Shown here: positions 46,301 to 58,430 of the stretch, piece after piece
Layout: each line of letters begins with the position of its first letter
How positions within the stretch are numbered: the first letter of the stretch is position 1
Assembly: GCF_001649575.2 (NCBI RefSeq)
Contig: NC_051434.1
Location: forward strand, 22,849,348 to 22,913,347
DNA from: Kryptolebias marmoratus
Lineage: Eukaryota > Chordata > Actinopteri > Cyprinodontiformes > Rivulidae
Direction: 5' to 3'
DNA length: 64,000 nt
Program-made: the position numbers and the translations under genes
The notes under the pieces: generated by a model
What the model saw: the letters and a program-made list of their open reading frames with translations, nothing else
What the model was told of the DNA's origin: nothing
Databases searched by the model: none

Positions 46301-48035
46301 TCAAATAAATATATCACATGTAGAAACATTAATCTGCAGCTGAATCTCCAGAAGCTGTGGACTCAGATGAATCCATTCACAGACTTCACTGCATTCAGTG
46401 GTTTTAAGGAAGGAGATGCATGTTTGCAATAAACAAGTGTTTAGACACACTGATGTTTGTTATGTGGTTGACATATTTTATGCACATGCTATGATGATTG
46501 TGACACACATACATAAAAACATACGTTTTCATTCCATAACTAGTAATAATTGGGTTTTTTTTGCATATCGCTTTGTGCAATTGTACAATAATTATCTCTG
46601 AATAATGTAAATATGTGGATGCTTAACATAGACTGCCATAGGTTTGTTTGTTTGCTTTCTGTAGGGGGGAATGTGACCAACTTGAATTTAGTAAGTGACT
46701 CAGATTAACCTTAAAGTGAACAGAGTAACAGAGTTAACCACATCTAGTACAAACAAGAGAAACCTTCCACTGAAAAACATTTAATGCTTTTTGAAATTTC
46801 TGTTGTGTTTAATGAAAACTTTTTCACCCTACTATGGTTTTTACTTGTTTTAGTAAAAGAAGTGAGTTGTAGTGTGAATGTGAAATGAGACCTTCCTGTT
46901 TTCATCACACATTAAGTTCAGATTCTGATTTTCAGTTTCAAGTGACTGAGAGCAACAAACTGACTGATTACAATCAACAGAGAAGCAAAATGACAATTTA
47001 GCCTAAATTTTTTGGCAAAAGTTAAAGTGTTGCTCACTAAGGATAAGATTTATTCCAACTTCTGTCTTACTGTGTTCTCCAAAGTCTGCATGGTCTGTTG
47101 TTTACAAGACCAAAAAATACTTTGATGTTGTTTTTATGTTATTTGATCTGAAACTTACAATAACAATCCAGTGAACACCCCTACACCCCTGTCACACTTT
47201 TGCTTTTTTTGCCTTGTGGTTTGATGGTGTGTTGAGATCCGTAGCTGTAAGAAAATAACGTCTCATCACTTCTTTATGTTTCTGATTTCCAGCAGGTGGC
47301 TGCAGATTTATTGGTCATGTTGAAAAATTCAGTGTCATGAACACAGCAACTTTAAATGTAAAAAAATACCCCATAATGAAAGTTATGTAGGATTGACCCA
47401 ACAATAACATTATACACTCTTGTGTGGTTGCTGCCTTGTACATATTGTGTTGTTCAAGTTCATTTAGCTTTTTGAGACTGAAGCTGTATTAAAACGGCAG
47501 CAGTCCAACTTCATCTTGGCTGAAGTTGAAATAGCTGTTAGCTCATCAGTCTTGTTGGATGTAAACTCTTGTTTTTCAGACTGAGGAGTGTAAAGATCTT
47601 TTTGCAACTGTCTTACCAGAAAACACCTAGTCAGAAGAAGACCCACAAGATGGTGGGTGAGCCCATGGCTGCATGCTGAGAGAAGACTGATGGTCAGACA
47701 TTACCAAAGACTTATAGATTAACAGAGACGAGAAGCTGCTGCTGAACACCACAGATATGCTGCAGCAAAGTCACGGAAGAAAAAAGAAACACCACACCAA
47801 CAAAAACTAGACCGCAGCAACACAGTATGTGACGTGCTTAAGCCATAGTACAAAGTAATTTTCTCTCCCTGCAACCTGGTATAACAAGAACACATCATGA
47901 ACATTACATCTGTCATATATGTCACAAGATTTTATTTTTTTTACTACAAACTCGTCATTTCTTCACTTTTTGAATCACTTTTGACTTAATTTAAAAATGT
48001 GCCAAAATAAGTGGTAAAATATGGTCCATATAAAA
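46301..48035. other. Intergenic, only a repeat E fragment recognised
   Basis: Bases 47490-47600 contain 'tagctgttagctcatcagtc', 'ttgttggatgtaaactcttg' and 'ttttcagactgagga', a diverged piece of repeat E. No gene-like structure was seen elsewhere. Confidence 0.45.
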
Positions 48036-48039
48036 AGTA

Positions 48040-48830
48040 TTCTCCCACTTGAATGTTTTAAATCAAACTATGTAATGTAAAATAAGTGATTGCATAAGTA
48101 TTCACCCCCTTTAAAGTGACTGTCCTGATTCAACAGACGTCTAGCCACTTGGTGCTAGTAGTCTCACAATTAGTGAAATGGGAATCATCCGAGGGCAGTG
48201 GATGTGTCTCAAGTGATTACAGAATACATCAGCATTCCTGACTACCATTACACCTTGAAGGAAAAAGAACACTCCAAGCAACTCAGGGAAAAGATTCTTA
48301 AAAAGTACAAGTCATGAGATGAGTACAAAAAGATTTCCAAACATCCCTAGGAGTTCTGTTAAATCCATCATCAAGAAACCCAAGAAATATGGGACATGAG
48401 TAAATCTATCAAGAGCAGGCCGTCCTCACAAACTGAGTGACCATGAAGAAGGAGAACAGTGAGAGAGACCACCAGGACACCTGTGACTCTCTGAAGGAGG
48501 TCCAAGCTTCAGCAGGTGAGATGGGAGAGACTGAGCTCCAACAACTGTTGTCCAGGTTCTTCACCAGTCTGAGCTTTATGGAGAGGGGCAAAGAGAGAGA
48601 CTATTAAAGAAAACTCAAACAATATGTAGAAGAATCTATGGGCAAGTGGAAGAAAATTCTGAGGTCTAATGAGACTAAATTGGAGTTTTTTGGTCATCAA
48701 ACAAGATGCCATGTTTGGCAGAAACCAAATACTGCAAATCACCACAAACTCACCATCCCCACTGTGAAGCATGGTGATGGCAGCAAAATGCTATGGGGAT
48801 GCACAAAATGTGCAAGACTAATTGAGACTT
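48040..48830 (+). pseudogene. Tc1-like element, heavily decayed
   Basis: It opens with 'gtattctcccacttgaatgt' and 'gcataagtattcaccccctt', the end of a fish Tc1-like family. Inside are scattered motifs of the transposase DNA: 'aggccgtcctcacaaactga', 'gaccaccaggacacctgtga' and, near 48655-48800, a translation with LEFFGHQTR..HVWQKPN and then HHKLTIPTVKHGDGSKMLWG. Many stops are present and no right terminal repeat was found. Confidence 0.75.
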
Positions 48831-48899
48831 ATCCACACAGACTCAGTGCTGTCAGCCAGAGGTGCTGTACTAAATACTGATGTGAGGTGGGAAATATTT

Positions 48900-49835
48900 A
48901 TGCAGTCACTAATTGTACATCACATATTTTTATTTATTTGGTATTCCTCACATTTGATTTCACTTTGACATTGACAAAGTTTTTGTTGTTGTTGTTTGTT
49001 TATATATTAATTTTTGCCAAAAATGCTAATTAATTTTGACCATGATTGATTAAAAGGAATAAAAGCATAAAAATCCAAGGAGGAGAATATTTTTTTAGAC
49101 ATTGATCAAGAGTATGACAGTAGTGTCAGTGCGTAAGTCAGACCTCAGCTTGGAAAGAAGATGTTTAAGCCTTTGGACACTTTTTTTTTTTAACCATATT
49201 TGCCTTCAGACATGAATTTAGAATAACTAGAGTGGGAAATTATGAAAACTTGATCTGTCTTTTTCTTTCATAATTTGTTTCTGAAGGTACAGGTAGTATA
49301 ATTCTTTTTGTTGAAAAATAACATTATCACTGCTACATGAAAGCTACTTTTCTTTATGTGCAGCTGTGACACTGTACAGAACTTGTGAAAATGTCTATAA
49401 TGGATAACTATGTGCTGAGACCGTTTTGCTTTCATCATCTTTCTGCAAGTTTCTTGGTGTTGCAAACATATTGGTATTTTGACACTGAATACTGATTTGT
49501 CTTTTTCCATTTCAATAAATGTTGTTTGATTATTTAAACAAGGCTGTTTGAAACCATTTCTAAAAAGAGAGGTGATATGGGACTGATGGGTGGAAAAAAC
49601 TGGTATGATGGAGACAATTTGGGTGGAGTTTTTAACTGACTAAAGTATTCACAACTGAAAACTTCTTAAATTTTCAGTCAGCTCCATTGTGCCTCTGATT
49701 TGTACACATGTAGATGGCATTCTATTATCATTTAAAAGTGATTTTCTATCTGACATTAACTTGATAACTTATTAGAATCCAGGAAAAAAATAAACATGTA
49801 AATATGAAATTATACAGTGCAGTTATAAAGGATTC
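48900..49835. other. Intergenic, nothing recognised
   Basis: This is AT-rich sequence with homopolymer and TTG runs. There is no gene-like signal and no repeat I can name. Confidence 0.45.
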
Positions 49836-49837
49836 CT

Positions 49838-50335
49838 ATCCCTTCAGCTTTTCTATATGGTGCTATGTTGCAACCATAAACTTATGGTTTAAGTATTGAA
49901 CTAAGCCTTGTGAAGCCCTCATAACTAAAGAGAGGAAGAGAAGACCTTGTAACTTTGGGAAACTTACTGATCAGACATCACAAAGACCAACAAACACACC
50001 AGACATTTAAACACTCAAAAAAAGTTGCTGAGAAGTTTAAAGCAGGTTGAGGTTATAAAACAAAATACCAAGCTTTGAACATATCAAAGAGCACTGTTCA
50101 GTCCATCATCTGAAAATGAAAAGAGTTTGCAAAACAACTGAAAACCTACCAAGACATGTCCATCCACCTAAACTGACAGACCAGGCAACAAACGTTAACC
50201 CAAGAAGCAGCCAAGAAGCCCATGATACCTCTGAGGAGCTGCAGAGATCCACAGCTCTGGGGGGACAATCTGTAGTGGTGGACCTTTACGAAAGAGTGGC
50301 AAGTAGAAAACCATTGCTAAAAAAGCCACATGCGG
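49838..50335 (+). pseudogene. Tc1-like element, decayed and truncated
   Basis: It begins 'cagtgcagttataaaggatt' with 'cctatcccttcagcttttct' and 'gctatgttgcaaccataaac', a relative of the Tc1-type ends. Later parts ('ccaagaagcagccaagaagc', 'ctctgaggagctgcagagat', 'ccacagctctgg') correspond to the transposase region of this family. It is cut at 50336 by an hAT-like insertion. Confidence 0.65.
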
Positions 50336-50424
50336 CACTGGTTCCCAAACTATCTGATTACAAAATTAACAACGACAAATTACTTGTGACCCCAAATATC
50401 TTTGATCGAACTACACAAACAGTT

Positions 50425-51086
50425 TTAACCCTCCTGTGGCCTTCGGGTCAAATTACCCCAAAATTACAAGGGCTTCTCTTCCTATCTCTTTTAAAGGCTT
50501 CAGGAGGTGTCACAGTTTCACTGCTCCTGCCACGCCCCCGGATCTCATGCCACAGTCATCATCATGATCATCTTCACCTGTTACTGCTACTACTTAAGCT
50601 CACCATCTACTCTCAGACTTTGCCAGATTATTGAAAGGTTTTCCGAGTAAATGTCCAGCGTTCATCCTTAGTTCATGCCTGCTTTGTCTACGAACCCTTG
50701 CCTGACCTTCCACCCTCGATTCTCGCCTGCCCCTCTTCGGACACTGTCTCGGATTCTGCTTTTTGGTAACGGATCTCGCTTCTCCCTTCTGGACTTCGTC
50801 TACTGGTTAGTATTCGTCTGGTGTTGGCTGCCTCCTTCTGACCTCCTGGCTTTGACCCCTCACCTGTCCCCTGACTGTCCCTCAAGCCTGAGACCACCTT
50901 TGAAAGACTTTGAGTCTTCCCACTCACGCCCCTCTCTTGGCTTACATTGCTCCGAGACTCTCTCGCTCCCACCCAGAGACTCACGTCCAGATTAATAGCA
51001 TCCCAGTTAGCGCTTTTCTTCAAAAAACACCTTAAAACTTTGCCTTTGTCTGCGTGTTCTGAATCCGGGTCTGCCAGGAGGGTTAA
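50425..51086. mobile_element. Short TTAA-flanked (piggyBac-type) MITE split by an LTR
   Basis: TTAACCCTCCTG at the left and CAGGAGGGTTAA at the right (across the LTR) are inverted, with TTAA target sites at 50425-50428 and 51083-51086. Without the LTR and one duplicate the element would be only about 90 bp. The ends resemble those of the piggyBac copy at 5111 (CCCTCCT). Confidence 0.7.
50508..51076. mobile_element. LTR-2 solo LTR (569 bp)
   Basis: It starts TGTCACAGTT and ends GGGTCTGCCA, flanked by perfect 5-bp duplications GGAGG at 50503-50507 and 51077-51081. It is C/T-rich compared with its surroundings. Open frames on both strands (about 100-170 codons) have no conserved motif. The internal retrotransposon region is absent. 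Confidence 0.85.
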
Positions 51087-51394
51087 AAAAAGTAGGTAAA
51101 AAAGGCATAAAGACAACATAAATAGCTTAAAACTCATTACCAATGAAAGTTCTTGTGAAAATTTGCTTTTGGCGAGCTTGGGTACATTTACATTAATACA
51201 TAGTCCCTTTTTGCATAAATAAATTGAAGTATTAGATTACATTTTGAACTAATGTGGGGTTTTTTGTAACAATTATACTAGAAAATATGCTATTAGAAAT
51301 TATTTTAAAACTTTTCTAGAAATCATCTCAGGACCCCCAAATTAGTATTTTGTGACCCCAGTGGGGTCCCAATCCCACCTTTGTGAACCACTGA

Positions 51395-52215
51395 TGTAGG
51401 GACACAATAAGCGTGTAGAAGAAGGCGCTCCCGTTAGATCAGGCCAATGTTTAACTTTCTGGCTTAAATTGAAAAGCTGTCTGTCTGTTTCTGATTCCCG
51501 AAATGGCGGTGCCATCACAATGTTTTTACTCACATCAAAAGACCCTGTGTTGTCAGGGGAGCCAGTTTCACCAACAGCAGATGGATGTACAGAACTGGAC
51601 TGAGTAGTAACAGCTTCAGGCTGTCTGGAGCTTCTCAAGCTTTGAGCCTGTAACTCCAGCTGGCACAGTTTGACCTCCCTTTCAGTCTGCAGCTCCAGCT
51701 CCAGCTTTTTCAGCCTTAAAACTTTTTCTCTCGGCTTCCAACTCCAACCTATGAAGTTCAAACTCCGCCTGACGAGCTTTGGCTTTATCCTGAGCCTCCA
51801 CTTATAATCTAATTAAACGTACTTTAATTCATGCTTTTTGTTTCAGATGAAGAAGGAGTTGAAGTAGCAACACAAGGTAAAGCATCCATACTCAAGTTTC
51901 CACTCTTTAAGTGATCCACAGCAGCAGGCCTTTGTCCTTCCTCTGACACAGCAGGCAGCAATCTTTCATTAGGAGTCCTATCAAGAAACACTTGCAAACC
52001 AGGGGAGTCAGAAACAGGAAGCAGTCCTTCTTCCACAAGATGGTTTGAAACAACAAATTTCAACTCTTCTTTCACCATTTGTTTAGTTACATTCAACTTG
52101 CAGTGTACTGCTATAGAAAATAAATCTTGTTTTCTGCACACACTTAACTCCTCCAAAGAAGGATTATCCAAGAATGCACTTGGTTGCCATACTACACCCT
52201 CGGTCAAATACACCC
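51395..52215 (-). pseudogene. Gypsy-type gag N-terminal remnant
   Basis: The minus strand first shows an SAP-like start (PSLEELSVCRKQDLFSIAVH, 51824-52213). After a frameshift comes a coiled-coil-like stretch (LKKLELELQTEREVKLCQLE) and then a FDVSKNIVMAPPFRESETDR block (51342-51761), typical of the gag start of fish Gypsy elements. It is truncated where the hAT-like nest begins. It has no capsid or zinc-knuckle region and is non-functional. Confidence 0.7.
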
Positions 52216-52559
52216 AAAAAAATCCACTGTCTGAAACTGGCTGAACAGGATTTTAAAAATCCTGCCATTTTAAGTAGTTACTATTCAGACTGATAAAACT
52301 TCAGGGAGAGCTCAGGCCAACATAAGAAACAGAACAACCCTGAAAACAAAATAAAAATTAAACTTACCTAACTCCAATAAAAACAAAAATACAAACCTAC
52401 AAAATAACCTTCCTAACAAACACATAAACAGGAGAAAACTAGGATCAAAAAAAAGGCATCTCTCCCCTACCGAACAGTCTGACCAGGTTTTACAACTGAC
52501 CAAATACACAAGGCATTCAAGCCTACACCAACCCAACAGGGGGTATGACATGCAGCTTC

Positions 52560-53510
52560 ACAGGCCTTAAGTGGGGTGCAGAAAATTGCTGATTGGATGG
52601 AGGCCGGGGAAGCAGCAGCAACAAATCTTGAAAAAGGTGGAGCCTAAAACAGAGCAAGGCATTACTTCAAATGTAAAAATCAAAAACATCCACATTAGGG
52701 CATGTAACAGAGAATCTGTGGAAAGTTTTGGAAATTACTGTTCTCTAACCAAGCTTGAGCTATTTTGTAAAGAAGAATGAGCAAAATTTTTAGTCTCTAG
52801 ATAGACAGTACAAAATATTGATTCAGGGGGCCTAAATACAAATACAGATGTCTACGCATTAGTTATTGATGACTGAATCTTTTTTCAGAGGATCATTGAA
52901 GGCTGTAGTAGGAGTTCTGTGAAGTTTTCTTCCTGTGACGATTTTCTGCTGTTTGAGTCGACCACTAATGGAAGAAACTTGGTAGCAGGTGGTGCTTTTG
53001 GCCTTGTAAACCAAACCATTTTCTCATTCACTCCCAGTATCTTTCATGTTTGTGTTTGTTTGCTGGTGGATTGGGATGTTTCATCTTTAAAAGCCTGTCA
53101 TGGCCGCACTGACATCGTTTTTAATTGAAGCTCAGAAAAAAAGCTAATTTAATTAGAGTGTCAACAATTCAAACTTGTGCATACAAAGCACTGTTTCCTG
53201 TTGTAGGCAAACTCCCTCTCTTCCCCATTCAGCCAATAAAAACAGTACTTTAGACAAAACATCCTATTTTTCAAACTTTATCTAAAATCAATGTACAACC
53301 ATTTGGTTTTAGCTTGTGCATTATGTGCTTTTGTCAGGCAGTGTTGCAGCCATAAAACAAATATTTCAGCTGAACATCAACCTGTAAAAAGCTGTAATGT
53401 GTGTAGCTTTGTGAAGTGTCCTAGTGCATTTCATCCATCCATCTATGTTCTGAACCCATTCTGTTCTGCTCAGGTCTACCTCATGTCTCTATTAAACACT
53501 GGGTGAGAAG
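52560..53510. other. Intergenic, nothing recognised
   Basis: No exon, RNA gene or familiar repeat was identified. The sequence is AT-rich. Confidence 0.45.
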
Positions 53511-53514
53511 TAGT

Positions 53515-53640
53515 GTACACCCTGGACAGGTTGTCTGTCCATCACAGGGTCACAAAGAACCAAACAATCATTCACAAACACACTCACACAGTCAGTTTAT
53601 AATCTCCAGTTACCCATACTTGTGTTTAGACTCCAAGAGA
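53515..53640 (-). repeat. SINE-A fragment, reversed
   Basis: 'acaccctggacaggttgtct', 'gtccatcacagggtcacaaa' and 'aacaatcattcacaaacaca' are the reverse complement of the SINE-A 3' half. Confidence 0.65.
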
Positions 53641-53939
53641 AGACTGATGTACCAAATATTTTTTGAGCGTAGAAGATCAACCAACAGATTCCTAAGGTTG
53701 ACGCTAGCCAACACCAGACACGAGTCAAACTTGGACATGAAGACATGAAAGAGGGAGTGCACAACATCATAGTACAGGTTCTTTTTATAACAAGCAACTG
53801 TTATAAGGAACAGTAGATCTCAGGGAAGAGACAAAGGCTGACTGGAAAAGGTTTAAATGAACTTTGGTGGGCTCAGTGAATCCTGGTCACTGTCTGTGGC
53901 TGGAGGCTAAAGCTGAGGACAAAACAACAATTTTGTGTC

Positions 53940-54860
53940 AGACTGATACCAGTTAGGCAAAATCTTTCATTCATAATACAAAAATCTGCTGAAAGCATTT
54001 AGTTTGTGTGTAGTCTAAGGCACGTTCACACTGCAAGCAAATGTGATCCAATTACAATGTTTTTGCCCTTATGTGACATCAGATCAGATTTTTTCATGAC
54101 AGTGTGATCGTGACAAATCCATTTTTTTCATATCTGACTCAAGTCTTTTCAATATGTTGGACTAAATCAGATACATATCTAATGTTTTTCAAAGCGACCT
54201 GTGTGAACGTTCATGTTGTATTTCATCCGACTTTTACGTCGGATGAAAGGACGGACGTCCCTCACGTCAAAGTCCCAGCACTCTTGGGTCTAACTCTGCA
54301 TCCACATATGTGTCTGCACAGAGGTCAAAGTTACAGCTCCAAAAGAGGTCATTGTGAACATTTGGGCTCTTTTTTTCTGTCTGTCTTCTTTTATCTTTTA
54401 CCATTGGATGAACTGTTGGCCCCGATTGGACAGCAACTTCAAAATCAATACTTTACTTTGGTGCAGCGTGCAGAGTTTGACATCATATCTTCTTCTGCGG
54501 GTCATTTCAGGAACTGGAGACTGTTCACACTGGCGTCTGGTAGAGGTCGCATTTAAAATGTTATGTGAATAACCACGCAAAAAAAAAGAATTTGAACAAA
54601 AAATCAAAACTGAGCATTAAGACCTGAAGTGTGATCGTAGCCCAAGTCTTCAAAACCTGGATTCTGACACTGAAAGTTGTGTCATGGGTCTCCAGCTTCA
54701 AGGAGACTCCTGAAGAGCCTCTGATGCCAGATCGTTGGGCAACCTTTGAGGAAAAAAAACCCAAATGTGATGGACCTGAGACAAAGAAAGCAGAGGTTTA
54801 GCATTTTGGTAAACTTCAAAAACAATTTTTAAACTTTTACTAAAGAGTGCAACTTATTGC
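53940..54860 (+). repeat. Repeat D, copy 1 (split by a MITE)
   Basis: The left part ('acaaaaatctgctgaaagca') and right part ('gacactgaaagttgtgtcat', 'ctcctgaagagcctctgatg') match copy 2 at 56300-57065 in the same order and orientation. The interruption here is the MITE at 54010-54645; copy 2 is interrupted by a solo LTR at a different point. Confidence 0.7.
54010..54645. mobile_element. MITE with 'GTTCACACTGCA' ends
   Basis: The left end 'aaggcacgttcacactgcaa' and right end 'ctgaagtgtgatcgtagccc' are an imperfect inverted pair. Sub-terminal 'gtgtgaacgttcatg' and 'gactgttcacactggcgtct' echo them. There is no conserved coding frame. The ends suggest hAT or a related DNA-transposon class. Confidence 0.6.
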
Positions 54861-54999
54861 CATCACCAGACCTTTTTGTTACTGGAGAATTTGCCTCAGT
54901 ATTAACCTGCTGTGCTCCAGGAAGATTTCCTGATGACATTTCAAAAACTTGCAGGCATATTCACAAACTTATTTGCTTGCACAGTTTTCCCACACTTAA

Positions 55000-56300
55000 A
55001 TGAAACATTATTCAAGCATTTAAAGGAAAATCTGCCTATATTTAAGTTAAATCATGTAATTTATAGCTAGAGCAAAAAGCATCAGATTCCCAGAATCCAG
55101 TGCTTTTCTTCTTCTCTTTCTATCCTGGTATGTTTGTAAAGGTTCGTGTGGAACAACAGAACCCTAACATCCAGATTAGAGTCTGATTCAGGCAGCAGGA
55201 CAACATGCATTTATAAGCAATCTCTTGTTGGACAGAGGAAAAAAGACAACCGAATTTCTGTCCCAAGATATCATGAGGTAATTTTTTATTTGAGGCAGAT
55301 AGTTGAGCGCTTAGTGAGTGATGTATTCACAGTGGGACTTTCATAAACTCTTTTGAACAGAAAACATCAATCTGGACAAAGATTGTGTTGTCTTTTTCCT
55401 CAGCTCTTGCACATGCTCGCTCATCCTGTGGTGTTTGCGCAATGACACACGCCCGTGTGATCATGCACAGCATCTTTCTTCTCTCAACATCTCCTGAGTG
55501 CTCAGCTCTGCCTGTTGGCTCAAGTTTGGACCCTGTATGGCAGTCATCATTTAATCACATCACATTCTTCATTTAATTACTATTTTTAGTTATCAGTAAT
55601 AAAATTTCTCATGGTCGCAATAACATTCTGACTAGCCAGAATTTAAATTAAAATGTCCGCAATCACTTTATTACCAGAATCAATTAAAAATACAGTTTTA
55701 TTACCAAGTAGTAAAAAAGTAGCTTGTAAACATTAGAAGAAGTACAAACATAAAAGACACAGAAAATTTGAGTTTGGAAAACTGTATTTATATTTAGACC
55801 TTATCAAATAGACAACAACAGACAGCAGCACATGTTGTACTTGATTGTTTGGTACATGTCTGTTTGAATAAATATTCTCCTGAACGTATCTTTGCTTGTT
55901 TACCTTTGACAGTTTTTTGTCAGTGTGAGTATGGCAGTGGTAATACTAATGAGCAAAGCAATAAACTCTGGTTAAGTTCACAGCCTTCAATAGCGCTCTT
56001 TATAGCAACAAGCTTTCAAAAAAAAAAAAGTTGTGCGTGTGTGTGTTGGTGGTGCGGGCAGGGAGGGGTGGAGTATGTGTTGGCTGGACCAGGGGTGGGA
56101 CACAGGAAATTGCTTCAGATGAGCAGATAGCTGAGCACACAACAGCAGCAGTAAGTTGGCTGTCATCCATGTTTGTTTGCTCTTTAAACTTTCACCCTCA
56201 TCTCTGCGAGAGGTTGCATCAGAGTTTGATGCATCCAGTTGGCTTAAGTTGATTCGTCAAACCACGTAGTCAGTGATCCCTCATCAGGTGCAGCTGATAA
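55000..56300. other. Intergenic, nothing recognised
   Basis: This is unassigned AT-rich DNA with a GTGTGTGT-rich patch near 56035. Small open frames (for example 55385-55576) lack motifs or splice context. Confidence 0.4.
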
Positions 56301-57065
56301 TCTGTGTGATCCTGAGTCTTTTGTTCAACATACAAAAATCTGCTAAAACCAGTTTGTTAGTGTGTACGCGAAGTTGTTTTTTTTTAATCTGGCAAGACAC
56401 TGAAAGTGTCAGAAAAGGTGGGGAAGGAGGCGAACCCAGTGTGCAGACTCATAATTAAAGGAAACTAATTTATTAAAACGAAAAAATAAACGGAAAACAA
56501 AAGCTGACGTGGCAGCAGAATTAAACTAAATACAAAAAGTGAAACATGAACAGACCTGGAGCAAAAACGAGGACAAGGCATAGATTACGTGGCATGAACT
56601 TCTAACAGGAAACTATAAACCAGCAGGGAATAGAGGAGAAGACTGTTTTTTTAAACACTGAGGGTAATTAGGATAAATGGACACAGGTGGAATGATAATC
56701 AGGGCTGACAGGTGGATATGGGTGTGGCAGAAAGGCGAGGATGATAACTGGGGATAAATGAACACATACACGAGGGACAAGGACAGAATTAAAACTCACA
56801 AAAACTAAGGAATAACACAAACACCAACACAACCAAGAAAATAGAGCACAAAGACAGACGGCCCGAAATTCCAAATCCCGACAGAAAGTTGGGTTGAGTG
56901 TCCTCAGCTTTAAAGGAGACTGCTGAAGAGCCTCCGATGACAGATGGTTGAGCACCCCTTGCCTTGAACAAAAAAAACAAATGGGATGGAGCCTGGACAT
57001 GAACAGAAGACAAAGAGAAGTGCAGTTTGGTAAACCCAAAATCACTTTTTACAACTTATCACAAT
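56300..57065 (+). repeat. Repeat D, copy 2 (split by LTR-1)
   Basis: 'acaaaaatctgctaaaacca' left of the LTR and 'ctgctgaagagcctccgatg' right of it match copy 1. Removing the LTR and one GAAAG makes the two copies collinear across the junction (gacactgaaagttg in both). Confidence 0.7.
56407..56883 (-). mobile_element. LTR-1 solo LTR
   Basis: It starts TGTCAGAAAAGG and ends ATCCCGACA, with perfect duplications GAAAG at 56402-56406 and 56884-56888. Family blocks: 'aaggaggcgaacccagtgtg', 'aagctgacgtggcagcag' and 'gggtgtggcagaaaggcgag'. Its empty site survives in repeat D copy 1. Confidence 0.93.
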
Positions 57066-57482
57066 GTAACTCTAACAGCACTGCCTTAAAAATTATGACA
57101 GACAATAAATACTACAGTTCAAGCTTGCAAGTTCAGCCATTTTAAAAAAAGAAAAAAAATGTTTTTATTAGCACTGCATGTTTGGTTGAAGCAGACAGTT
57201 TCAAGATGTGCAATTGTTTGCTGGGAACAGCATCACTTCACACTGTAGTCTTGGCTTTTCCTCTGCCCCTCTACAAACTTAGATAACTAGAATCAAATGT
57301 CCTTGCTATTTTGCACTATTTGTAGCAAGCAGGTCTTAGGAAGGGTGGCTGTGAATCAGTGGTTAGAGCAGTTTTCTTCTAATAAGACAGTTGGAGGTTG
57401 GATTGCACCAGTATGCCACATGTTGAAGTGTCCCTGGGCAAAACACTGAACCCTTCACTGCCTCCGATGTGTGCCTTATTGG

Positions 57483-58110
57483 TACCAGATTTACAAAGTA
57501 GTCAAAGGTGAGCAACTTGGCGACAGACAGACTCAGGAGACTGAGAATAAGGTAAGTAATTTTATTTAACAGTGAGGGGAGGGGAGTGGATCTGGATCTG
57601 CAAAGGAGGATCGAAGGTGAGTATATTGTTTGCCAGAGGGAATGTTGCATACAGAATGTAGACAGGCAGTAGGTCTTACAGATAAATGAGAAGGACTGAA
57701 CTCGAAGGAGAAGGTCTGGATTCCAGTGGTGAGTAATCTCCGGTGAAAGGAGCTCAGGTAGGTGGGTTCCAAGACTGGTCGGAGGCAGACAGGCGTTGAA
57801 GCAGATCGGAACAGGTAAGTGGCTCTCATGTAAGTTCATCAGCAGGTGTCTTGAGGAAGATTGTTACCAGGAAGCTCCAAAGGCAGGAACTCTGAACATG
57901 CACAGGGAACAAACAGCTTAACGAGATTCGGGTACACAAAAACTCACTAGTGGCCGAGATTCGAAGCGATGCTTCAGCATCGATCTGATCCTCCACTCTG
58001 CCTTAAGAACCCCGAGAGTAGATGATCTTAATTTGCTGCAGCTGTGGATGATTAGGCTGCCAACCAATCGGGGAACAGGAGGGAGCAAACAGGAAGCAGC
58101 ATGGCAGAAT
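57483..58110 (-). mobile_element. Probable LTR-like insert
   Basis: On the minus strand it is C/T-rich in its first part, has TTAAATAAAATTAC near the end (a possible poly(A) signal) and finishes GGTACCA. This is like the Gypsy-type LTRs common in fish and similar in texture to LTR-2. The ends and duplications are not clear. Open frames inside (57363-57839) show no motif. Confidence 0.4.
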
Positions 58111-58111
58111 G

Positions 58112-58430
58112 GCTTGCACTTATATAGCGCTTTATCTAGTCCAAGGACCCCAAAGCGCTTTACACTACAATCATTCACCCATTCATCCACACATTCACAC
58201 ACTGATGGTGGTGAGCTACATTGTAGCCACAGCTGCCCTGGGGCGGGCTGACAGAAGTGAGGCTGCCATCACACTGGCGCCACCGAGCCCTCTGTCCACC
58301 ACCAGTAGGCAAGGCAGGTGAAGTGTCTTTCCCAAGGACACAACACCTGAGACAGCCTGAGCAGGGGCTCAAACCGGCAACCCTCTGGTCACAGGACAAA
58401 CCCCTACCTCCTGAGCCACTGCCGCCCCAA
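58112..58430 (-). mobile_element. SINE-C (tRNA-derived), reversed
   Basis: The minus strand begins GGGGCGGCAGTGGCTCAGGA (A-box-like TGGCTCAGGAGG) and has a B-box-like GGTTTGAGCCC about 50 bases on. The body follows, and the 3' end is 'aaagcgctatataagtgcaa'. The whole element is about 319 bp. A tail fragment of the same family is at 9525-9612. Confidence 0.8.

Larger units (their letters stand above)
50337..51393. mobile_element. hAT-like element containing two further insertions
   Basis: The ends CACTGGTTCCCAAAC (left) and TTTGTGAACCACTG (right) form the CASTGGTTCMCAAA inverted pair of hAT-type MITEs. 'ttgtgaccccaaatatc' on the left mirrors 'ttttgtgaccccagtggggt' on the right. It is interrupted by the TTAA element at 50425-51086, which itself holds a solo LTR. 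Confidence 0.65.

Noticed and set aside
50116..51143. Frames of 106-172 codons on both strands
   Set aside because: They cross the boundary between a Tc1-like fragment and LTR-2, and have low-complexity Ser/Leu/His content without motifs.
57363..57839. 158-codon minus-strand frame
   Set aside because: It lies in an LTR-like, C/T-rich insert and a SINE end; no recognisable domain.
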